Source: an uncultured Actinomycetes bacterium (GTDB lineage Bacteria > Actinomycetota > Actinomycetes > Nanopelagicales > Nanopelagicaceae). From it: a stretch of 22,902 nucleotides of DNA. Under the pieces are notes generated by a model that saw nothing but the letters and a program-made list of their open reading frames with translations, did no database searches and was not told the origin of the DNA. Within the stretch, counting starts at the first letter, position 1. The number at the start of each line of letters is the position of its first letter. Below are positions 15,232 to 21,502 of this stretch, piece by piece. The translations under genes and the position numbers were made by a program. The stretch spans positions 1-22,902 of the forward strand of contig CAIMNT010000086.1 of the NCBI GenBank assembly GCA_903842855.1, in the 5' to 3' direction.

Positions 15232-17130
15232 CTAATTTTCAGAGGTTAGATCGCGACCCTTAATGGTTTTTGGAACGCTCACATCCTTCTGGGCGGGCCC
15301 AAATGGTCCGTCGTATGTAGGAGTATTGGCAAATCTAGCGACTTCAAGGGTAAGTGCAATGGAGGCACCCGCCGCGAGATCGACCTGAAGGTGCGTTCCA
15401 TTCACAGTGGTTACAACTCCCTTGCCATCAGTCGCGCTGATGATCTGATGTTCTGCAAAGGCTCCGGCTTGAATGATCGTGCTTCTAGTGGTCGTTGCAG
15501 ATGTATTTACCAAGGTGAGCTCAACTTTTGTGGCTGTGATTTTTGAGACCAGGGCAGCAACATCTGCTGGTAGCCCAGGTCGCTCTTTCTCGGCATCAAA
15601 ATAGCGCACCGCAACATGAAGATGCCCGCCGTGATAGGCCGGCATGGGTCCACCCAAAGTGAGATGAACTAACGCTTCAAGAATTGCGGGTTGAAGTATC
15701 TGCCAGTCGTGGATCGACATCGCTTCGCGGTAGTGATCCATCGTGTGCGGATCCCATTCAGGGCTGCGGAAACGTTCAATTTGAAAATTAACTGCATCAA
15801 GATTGTTCTGCAAAATTCTTTCAGGATAGTCAGGCATATATCCGCGGATATATCCAAACCAGGCTGCGGTGTGTTGCGGCCTTGCACTTCCAAGTACGTA
15901 GCCCTCAGTTGAGATCACCTCATTGCTTGCATCCCATCCTCGTTCGACTCTCTTGGCATCTGCTTCATCCTGCGAGATATTCCAAACAATAATTGGATCA
16001 ATTGCGCGTTGAATTCTGTAGTCGCGCCAACCGGCGTCAAAGTGGCGATTTGGAACTTTAATTGCACCATCTTCTTCAATGCGCATCTGCCACAATAGAT
16101 CGATCTGTGAACGCACTAAATCTAAATGCTTCATCTCTCCCTGAGATATTAATACCGCATTGCCTCCAGCAACTGTGAGTGGTTCCAAGATAGTAAGCGC
16201 ACCATGGGGCCAACGCCATCCGTAGTAACCACCCCACCACTTGCCATCGTTATAAGTACCGATCGCACCATCTAGTCCGATGTTGTCAGGAATAATTCCG
16301 CCGTTACGTGCGGTCCGCTCTTCCCAAGCAGCCAAATATTGCAGAGTCCACTCTTTATATTTCTCATCGTGGTCATACATGTAGGCATGGGTAACCAATC
16401 CTGTTGCTGTGAGATTGACGGGGACATCTCCCATCCCCATCCGTTCATTTATCTTCTGCAGTATTTCACGATAGATCTTGTCATCATGCCAAGGGGTGCG
16501 CTTCTGATACGGATCTTGTCCTGTTAGATCTTCGAATGGAGGCAGGTACTCCTCCAAGATCTGTCGGTTTGGTCCCCAGTCTTCCCAGGTGTGGATGTAG
16601 TGCGCTCCACCGCTGCCATTGATAGGAGCTTTAATGATTTTATGTTCTGGATCCCAGTTATCAACGTTGCGATTTTCACCAGTGTATAGCGAAGCAAACT
16701 TCTCGGTACGTTGTCGATCCTTCAAAACATGTGGATTTGCCAGCGCGAACCAATAGAAGCCGAGCAAAGCTTCGCCGTGATGCATCCAGTCATAGGCGTT
16801 ATCGAACTCATCAACTACTTGACCGTATTCACTCCATTGCCAGGTGATCGCATCCCAAATTTCACGATGACGCTTATCTAGTCTCTCGTCTCCACCAATG
16901 ATGTAGTGCAAGGTGAAGTTCATGAATCCCTCGTACGGGTCATCAGAGCCATCAAACCCGGGCCACTCGCTACGCCAAATCAGCGTGTTGTCTGAGTTGG
17001 TATAACGGTCCGCAAATTCGAGCGAGGAGTCGTCGATCAACTTAATAAGGGCTCGCTCGAGTAGCGCCCATTTGGGTAGTTCGCCAACCTGGTCAGCGCT
17101 AATTTTCGGAATTGAATTGGAAGTGGTCAC
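15232..17130 (-). CDS. Unrecognised 632-residue protein, possibly an alpha-toroid enzyme
   Basis: I do not recognise the family. The protein is acidic, very rich in Trp/Tyr/His, and has no signal peptide or membrane segment, so it should be cytosolic. Residues 1 to about 540 look helical with repeated aromatic motifs (YDWMHHGEALLGFYWFAL, HYIHTWEDWGPNRQ, WGGYYGWRWPHGAL, HFDAGWRDYRIQRA, MDHYREAMSIHDWQILQPA), as in (alpha/alpha)n barrels of glycosidases and lyases. The final 90 residues (VELTLVNTSATTTRS onward) look like a beta-sandwich. That layout resembles some intracellular glycoside hydrolases, but no catalytic pair can be assigned. The start is GTG at 17130, with GAAGGG (17137-17142) six nt upstream. 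It shares an operator-like motif with lldD and the SDR, so it very likely serves the same pathway. Confidence 0.75.
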   Translation of the reverse strand: MTTSNSIPKISADQVGELPKWALLERALIKLIDDSSLEFADRYTNSDNTLIWRSEWPGFDGSDDPYEGFMNFTLHYIIGGDERLDKRHREIWDAITWQWSEYGQVVDEFDNAYDWMHHGEALLGFYWFALANPHVLKDRQRTEKFASLYTGENRNVDNWDPEHKIIKAPINGSGGAHYIHTWEDWGPNRQILEEYLPPFEDLTGQDPYQKRTPWHDDKIYREILQKINERMGMGDVPVNLTATGLVTHAYMYDHDEKYKEWTLQYLAAWEERTARNGGIIPDNIGLDGAIGTYNDGKWWGGYYGWRWPHGALTILEPLTVAGGNAVLISQGEMKHLDLVRSQIDLLWQMRIEEDGAIKVPNRHFDAGWRDYRIQRAIDPIIVWNISQDEADAKRVERGWDASNEVISTEGYVLGSARPQHTAAWFGYIRGYMPDYPERILQNNLDAVNFQIERFRSPEWDPHTMDHYREAMSIHDWQILQPAILEALVHLTLGGPMPAYHGGHLHVAVRYFDAEKERPGLPADVAALVSKITATKVELTLVNTSATTTRSTIIQAGAFAEHQIISATDGKGVVTTVNGTHLQVDLAAGASIALTLEVARFANTPTYDGPFGPAQKDVSVPKTIKGRDLTSEN

Positions 17131-17139
17131 TTTAAGCCC

Positions 17140-17168
17140 TTCGCTAGATCCCCAAAATCCTATATGAT
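17140..17168 (+). promoter_or_regulatory. Promoter of SDR-ADH unit, probably leaderless
   Basis: The -10 TATGAT (17163-17168) ends six bases before the SDR ATG at 17175, and TTCGCT (17140-17145) lies 17 bp upstream as a weak -35. This spacing would start transcription at or next to the A of ATG. Leaderless mRNAs of this form are common in Actinobacteria. Confidence 0.5.
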
Positions 17169-17171
17169 TTT
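17156..17171 (+). promoter_or_regulatory. Shared 16-bp near-palindrome between divergent genes (candidate operator)
   Basis: AATCCTATATGATTTT occurs here and, on the opposite strand, at 15167-15182. It lies in the 44-bp gap between the divergent 632-residue protein and SDR genes and overlaps the -10 elements of both, so one bound protein could control both directions. The ATCnTATAnGAT symmetry suggests a dimeric, GntR-like regulator. Confidence 0.6.
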
Positions 17172-17185
17172 TACATGCACGACAA
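17157..17185 (-). promoter_or_regulatory. Promoter of the 632-residue protein gene
   Basis: On the - strand, -35 TTGTCG (17180-17185), a 17-bp spacer and -10 TAGGAT (17157-17162) each match 4/6 of the consensus. A start point near 17150 gives a leader of about 20 nt containing GAAGGG. The -35 lies inside the first codons of the divergent SDR gene. Confidence 0.45.
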
Positions 17186-17930
17186 GGGATTAGACCCAGC
17201 CACTCTTACGGCGATCATCACGGGTGGCACCACGGGCATCGGGCGCGCCACCGCACGTGAATTGGCCGACCGCGGATACAACATACTTTTAGTTGGGCAA
17301 GAAGATCCATATTTATTGGAGCGAGAGCTCTTGGAGCGTGGGGCAATTGCCCGATTTATTCAGGTCGATTTGTCGGACCCTGAAGCGGCTGCAAAGGAAA
17401 TTGTGAGAAGCGCCGTTGATATTTTTCATCGGATTGATCTCGTAGTGAATTGTGCGGGAGTTATAAGTCATAAAGATATTGCCGAAGTCCGCGAGAAAGA
17501 TTGGGACCGCATCTTTGCGATCAACCTCAAGGCACCGTTCTTTCTAGCGCAACAGGCTTTTCCTCACCTAGAGTTAACACGCGGATGCATCATCAACGTC
17601 TCATCTACCAACGCGAATCGTCCCGCCCGGCGCAATCAACTCTATGACTCGCTGAAGGCAGCGCTCAATAATTTAACTCAAGGCTTGGCTCTGGACTTTC
17701 GTGACTCTGGCGTGAGGGTAAATGCCATCATGCCTGGTGGAGTGCGAACTGGCTTATCCGAAGAGTGGTTACACCAGTACTTGGGCAGAGCTCCCGTTAA
17801 GGCAGATTTTGAAATACCGTCGCTGGCCCAGCCAGAGCAGATCGCACGTGTGATTGCCTCACTTGCTAGCGAGGATATGGCATGGGTAAATGGGGTGACC
17901 TTGGCTGCTGATGGGGGTTTTGGGTTGTAG
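17175..17930 (+). CDS. SDR dehydrogenase, candidate 2-keto-3-deoxy-L-fuconate dehydrogenase
   Basis: A 251-residue classical short-chain dehydrogenase/reductase. The cofactor motif TGGTTGIGRA is near residues 17-26, NCAG near 90, and the catalytic set is Ser144, Tyr157 and Lys161 (YDSLK), followed by VRVNAIMPGGVRTG and an ADGGFGL C-terminus. An acidic residue rather than Arg after strand 2 is not obvious, so NAD versus NADP is open. No Shine-Dalgarno precedes the ATG, and a -10 element is six bases away, pointing to leaderless translation. Inferred role: oxidation of C4 of the 2-keto-3-deoxy-6-deoxyaldonate to the diketo acid used by the FAH enzyme. It could instead be a sugar 1-dehydrogenase. 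Confidence 0.85.
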   Translation: MHDKGLDPATLTAIITGGTTGIGRATARELADRGYNILLVGQEDPYLLERELLERGAIARFIQVDLSDPEAAAKEIVRSAVDIFHRIDLVVNCAGVISHKDIAEVREKDWDRIFAINLKAPFFLAQQAFPHLELTRGCIINVSSTNANRPARRNQLYDSLKAALNNLTQGLALDFRDSGVRVNAIMPGGVRTGLSEEWLHQYLGRAPVKADFEIPSLAQPEQIARVIASLASEDMAWVNGVTLAADGGFGL

Positions 17931-17939
17931 CATACAAAT

Positions 17940-19118
17940 GTGAATAATATTGAAGCATTTAATAATCATCTTCCTGTAAAAGTTCGATTTGGTGAAGGCA
18001 AAGCGGCAACGCTCGCCGATGTGATTGCGGAATTTAACGCGACACGTGTCTTCCTGATGGTCGATGAAGGAATCGAAAAATTCAATCCCGCTGCCAAGGC
18101 TTGCGTGGATTCGCTCACCTCAAATTCCAACTTAACTGTTACGACTTTTGAAAAACCTGCAGGCGAGCCAACAATTGATATGGTCGATGATGCAACTAAG
18201 GCCCTCACAGCTTCAAAAGGAGAGGTCGTCGTCGCACTCGGTGGCGGATCAGTTATCGATACCGCTAAAGCAGCACGCCTATGTTCTCAACTCGGAATTA
18301 CCTTCCGTGAATTCCAATCACAGCCGGCGCAATATCCAGTCCCAACTGTTGCCTTGATTGCGCTTCCTACATCTGCCGGAACCGGATCAGAAGTATCTGG
18401 CGGTTCAGTAATTTCAGATCCTGCAGCTGGACGTAAAGCTGGAATTGCAAACGGTAACTTGCGTGCTCAGGTAGCGATAGTTGATCCAGTTCTTACTTAC
18501 AGCATGCCACCATCCATGACCGCAAACACCGGCATAGATGCTTTGGCACAAGCCATTGCGGGAATTATTGCCAAGTGCAGCACTCCTATCGGAGATGCAA
18601 TCGGTTACGAAGCAATCCGCATGATGACTCCTGCACTTGTTGCCGCCTACAAAGATGGCACTAATAAAGAGGCACGCGCAGGTATGGCGGCTGGCAGCAT
18701 GATGGCTGGTCTCACGATGAATATTTCCGATTGCACCGCCGAGCATTCGCTAGGTCAGGCAATCGGAGGACTTAAGCATGTGCCACATGGTTTGACCATC
18801 GGCCTCGTTCTTGCAGAAACCCTAACTCGTGAAGCTGGTGTAGTTCCCGAGAAGATGGAGCGCGTTGCCGACGCCATGGGCGAACCAGATGATGGCAGCA
18901 AAGATGGTTCGCGCGCTGTACGCGCCGTCAGCCGCATCTTGGCTGAACTCAACTTTCCAGTGCTCTCTAGTCTGGGCTTTGTAGAATCAGATATAGACAA
19001 CCTGGCAGATATTGCACTCGAAGATTTCTTCATCACCATGGCACCTAAGCCCTGGAGTAAACAAGAGGTCGTCGATGCATTTGTGTCGGCTCTCAAATTA
19101 GAGGCGCGCGTTGCTTAG
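17940..19118 (+). CDS. Iron-type alcohol dehydrogenase family protein
   Basis: A 392-residue group III (iron-type) ADH. The cofactor region has VVALGGGSVIDTAKAA and LPTSAGTGSEVSGGSVI. The metal site can be traced as Asp200 (TGIDALAQAI), His269 (AEHSLGQAIGG) and His283 (HVPHGLTIGLVL). The ligand equivalent to FucO His200 is Gln204, so one of the four usual ligands is changed. The start is GTG at 17940, 9 bp after the SDR stop, with no clear Shine-Dalgarno; coupling to the SDR is likely. Family members reduce lactaldehyde, maleylacetate or other aldehydes and ketones. A lactaldehyde-type role is attractive beside deoxyhexose genes but unproven. It ends the unit before a strong terminator. Confidence 0.87.
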   Translation: MNNIEAFNNHLPVKVRFGEGKAATLADVIAEFNATRVFLMVDEGIEKFNPAAKACVDSLTSNSNLTVTTFEKPAGEPTIDMVDDATKALTASKGEVVVALGGGSVIDTAKAARLCSQLGITFREFQSQPAQYPVPTVALIALPTSAGTGSEVSGGSVISDPAAGRKAGIANGNLRAQVAIVDPVLTYSMPPSMTANTGIDALAQAIAGIIAKCSTPIGDAIGYEAIRMMTPALVAAYKDGTNKEARAGMAAGSMMAGLTMNISDCTAEHSLGQAIGGLKHVPHGLTIGLVLAETLTREAGVVPEKMERVADAMGEPDDGSKDGSRAVRAVSRILAELNFPVLSSLGFVESDIDNLADIALEDFFITMAPKPWSKQEVVDAFVSALKLEARVA

Positions 19119-19137
19119 TCGAGCGTTATAGAACTTA

Positions 19138-19179
19138 AATAAGTAAGGGCACCTCAACACTGAGGTGCCCTTACTTATT
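19138..19179. terminator. Strong bidirectional intrinsic terminator
   Basis: A perfect 19-bp stem, AATAAGTAAGGGCACCTCA (19138-19156) with its complement at 19161-19179, encloses the loop ACAC. A-rich and T-rich ends let it work for both strands. It separates the convergent alcohol dehydrogenase gene (+) and the secreted protein gene (-), 20 bp and 12 bp from their stops. Confidence 0.9.
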
Positions 19180-19190
19180 GTGGAACTTCT

Positions 19191-19766
19191 TTATAGAAGA
19201 GTTTGAGTTGACTTGATAAACGCAAGTAGTGCTGCGGGAGGAGTTGCTACAGCTGGTGCCGAGAATGTAAGGATTACATACTTACCCGCGACCCATGCAT
19301 CAAGACGCAAACTTCCAGCTTTAGAAGTTGATCCAACGCCATCCTCTTTACCGTTACCGAAGTCCAGATAATCACTCACTCCACCAACGGGGGTCTTCTT
19401 CATCGCACCTGCTGATTGCTTTACAACATATGCAAGATATTGAGTTGAAGTCATAACTGGCTTCTTAGCTCCATTAGCAGCCACAGAGTATTTAGCAATA
19501 TCCGCAGGGCTGACGCAGCCTACGACCAGCGCCTTTGCGCCGAAGTCGATTGTGGTTCCCAGCGCATTTGCCTGATTGGCAGAGGCATTTGCAAAGTTGT
19601 AAGGAGTGATTGTTGGTCCAGTAGCCGCCTTATATCCATCAGCAACTACCAGCGCCTTTGTGATTGAGGAACATGAGCCAGTCGCTGCTTGCGCAGAGCT
19701 CGTGAGTGAAATTCCGGTGATAACTAGAGAGAGCGATACGAAGCTAATTGAAATCTTACGAAACAT
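19191..19766 (-). CDS. Small secreted protein of unknown function
   Basis: A 191-residue protein starting MFRKISISFVSLSLVITG, with a classic Sec signal peptide and likely cleavage after SAQA (about residue 27). I chose the ATG at 19766 because AAAGGA lies 5 nt upstream and this puts the basic N-region directly before the hydrophobic core; a longer frame to 19799 adds 11 residues that spoil the signal. The mature part is about 165 residues, Ala/Ser/Thr/Gly-rich, with two cysteines (SCSSI and VGCVSP) that could pair. A C-terminal hydrophobic stretch (KYVILTFSAPAVATPPAALLAFI) may pack as a strand plus helix. No enzymatic motif is seen. It is separated from the sugar genes by the terminator and probably unrelated to them. 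Confidence 0.75.
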   Translation of the reverse strand: MFRKISISFVSLSLVITGISLTSSAQAATGSCSSITKALVVADGYKAATGPTITPYNFANASANQANALGTTIDFGAKALVVGCVSPADIAKYSVAANGAKKPVMTSTQYLAYVVKQSAGAMKKTPVGGVSDYLDFGNGKEDGVGSTSKAGSLRLDAWVAGKYVILTFSAPAVATPPAALLAFIKSTQTLL

Positions 19767-19860
19767 ATTTATCCTTTTATCTAGAGGAAAATTCAGCAAT
19801 ATATGGATGGTAAATCACGTAACAGGAGAGAGTTTCATAACTTTCTATGTGTTTCCTGAG

Positions 19861-19875
19861 AGATAACTGTTATCT
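19861..19875. promoter_or_regulatory. Perfect 15-bp palindrome upstream of the secreted protein gene
   Basis: AGATAACTGTTATCT is a perfect inverted repeat of 7 bp about a single central base, about 95 bp upstream of the secreted-protein start. Its length and symmetry fit a dimeric regulator's site. The surrounding bases give no convincing -35/-10 pair, so which gene it might control is unclear. Confidence 0.35.
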
Positions 19876-19943
19876 ACCTGACACTTCTTTGGCGAAGAAC
19901 TTATGACCGTATTCGAACCATCCATGAATTCAGATTTACCTAA

Positions 19944-20114
19944 CCCCGTTGGCCTACCAGTCAAAAGGCAGTTTTGGAACACGAGTTAAAACTCTTGGAA
20001 TTAGTACAAACCCAGGGACTTAAGGTCACTGGTAAGGCTCGGATCGCTCGCTTTGATCCACCTTGGATGCCACCCTTCGCACGTCACAATGAAGTAATTC
20101 TCCCTATTGAGTAG
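19944..20114 (+). pseudogene. Remnant of a SOUL-type haem-binding protein gene (C-terminal end)
   Basis: After a TAA at 19941, the frame ending in TAG (20112-20114) encodes a stretch whose last 44 residues fit the end of SOUL/HEBP proteins: ELKLLELVQTQGLKVTG, then ARFDPPWMPPFARHNEVIL, matching the family's ARYNPPW-x-P-x-x-RRNEV ending. Family members are about 180-210 residues, so most of the protein is missing. The frame just upstream in another phase (ATG at 19903, stop at 19987-19989) may hold scrambled N-terminal sequence, but I cannot match it. No start codon or ribosome site suits a 44-residue protein. The best reading is a gene eroded by a deletion and frameshift. Confidence 0.6.
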
Positions 20115-20127
20115 TTAATTCTTTGTG

Positions 20128-20151
20128 ACCGATCGGTAGGCGCGTGCGCCT
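20128..20151. promoter_or_regulatory. Two adjacent palindromes upstream of fprA
   Basis: ACCGATCGGT (20128-20137) is a perfect 10-bp palindrome. It is directly followed by AGGCGC-GT-GCGCCT (20138-20151), a second inverted repeat. Both lie 40-65 bp upstream of the fprA start, in the expected promoter area. The first resembles TetR-type half-site symmetry, and the second could also form a hairpin in the leader RNA. Confidence 0.4.
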
Positions 20152-20191
20152 GTAAAGTGCGCTATTACAGTTCCTAATAGAAGAGGTCACC

Positions 20192-21502
20192 TTGCCGCAC
20201 TACAAGATAGCCATTGTTGGCGCAGGTCCTGCTGGGTATTTCACCGCACAGGCTCTTCAGAACGCACAGAACGAAGAACTTACCTTCTCTATAGATATGT
20301 TTGAACGCCTCCCAACAATGTGGGGACTAGTCCGCTCCGGGGTTGCACCTGACCATCCAAAAATTAAGTCGGTCGCCAAGGTATTTGAAAAGGTTGCAGC
20401 GGAGCCAAACTTCCGACTCTTTGGAAATGTTGAAGTTGGTCGCGATCTAGATATCGAAGAGATCTGCCCCCGCTATGACGCTATCGTGATGTGTACCGGC
20501 TCTAGCGTCGGAAAGAAATTGGGTATCCCAGGAGAAGATCTAACTGGCTCGCTCTCTGCCGCGGAATTTGTGCCTTGGTATAACGGCCATCCAGATTTCG
20601 CCAATGTTGAAGTCCCGCTTGATGGGGAGACCGCCGTTGTAATTGGCGCAGGCAATGTTGCGATGGATTGCGCTCGCATACTAGGAATCAATCCCATCGA
20701 GTTGGATGCAACTGATACCGCTGAGCATGCGCTCGCAGCCCTTCACGCAAGCAAGATTCGCACCGTTTACATCGCAGGGCGCCGCGGTCCAGAGCATGCC
20801 GCCTTTACTGCACCAGAGTTGCGCGAACTTCCAAAATTAGAACACACAAATGTAGTTATTGATGCAGATGCGGTTCATGCTGCTCACGAACGAGCTGAGG
20901 CAGCGGGAGAGATTGAGAAGCACTTAGCTTCTAACTTAGAAGCTTGGCGCCTGATCGCCGAACACCCACACGGTGGGCATGAGCGAACCATGGAATTTCG
21001 ATTCCTTTCTACTCCTAAAGAAATTAAAGGCGTCGATAGGGTTGAAGAGGTAGTTTTTGGAATCAATGAAATCAAAGGTGGCAAAGTAGTCGATACGGGT
21101 GAGACTTATTCGATTAAGACCAATCTAGTTGTAAGCGCTATTGGATATTACGCCGAACATATCAAGGGGATCTCTTTTCGCGATGGAAAGGTAGAAAACG
21201 ACAACGGCCGCGTACTTGGAACCAATATCTACACAGTTGGTTGGGCAAAGCGTGGTCCGTCAGGAGTAATTGGTACTAATAAGAGCGATGCATCGGATGT
21301 CGTAAAACTACTTATCGAAGATCTTGATCCAGAGCCAAAGAATGGTGGAGATATTACAGTCGTGATTCCGCAAGCAATCACGATCATCGATCAAGCAGGT
21401 TGGTCGAAGATCAATGCCGCCGAAATTGCCGCAGGAGAACCTTTAGGCAAGCCCCGCGTAAAAGAAGTGGAAATCGCAAAACTTATTGCTCTTGCCGAAT
21501 AA
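20192..21502 (+). CDS. fprA: Ferredoxin/flavodoxin-NADP+ reductase, FprA type
   Basis: A 436-residue adrenodoxin-reductase-like flavoprotein that passes electrons between NADPH and ferredoxin. FAD binding is shown by IVGAGPAGYFTAQAL (residues 10-15 glycines), then MFERLPTMWGLVRSGVAPDH. NADP binding is shown by VVIGAGNVAMDCARIL from Gly152 and by IAGRRGPEHAAFT. GWAKRGPSGVIGTNK near the C-terminus is the flavin-closing motif. Length and motifs match mycobacterial FprA without the extra N-terminal ferredoxin domain of FprB. The start is TTG at 20192, preceded by AGAGG at a short spacing. Its 3' end overlaps the convergent MFS gene by 20 bp. It is a housekeeping redox gene, not obviously linked to the sugar cluster. 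Confidence 0.92.
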   Translation: MPHYKIAIVGAGPAGYFTAQALQNAQNEELTFSIDMFERLPTMWGLVRSGVAPDHPKIKSVAKVFEKVAAEPNFRLFGNVEVGRDLDIEEICPRYDAIVMCTGSSVGKKLGIPGEDLTGSLSAAEFVPWYNGHPDFANVEVPLDGETAVVIGAGNVAMDCARILGINPIELDATDTAEHALAALHASKIRTVYIAGRRGPEHAAFTAPELRELPKLEHTNVVIDADAVHAAHERAEAAGEIEKHLASNLEAWRLIAEHPHGGHERTMEFRFLSTPKEIKGVDRVEEVVFGINEIKGGKVVDTGETYSIKTNLVVSAIGYYAEHIKGISFRDGKVENDNGRVLGTNIYTVGWAKRGPSGVIGTNKSDASDVVKLLIEDLDPEPKNGGDITVVIPQAITIIDQAGWSKINAAEIAAGEPLGKPRVKEVEIAKLIALAE

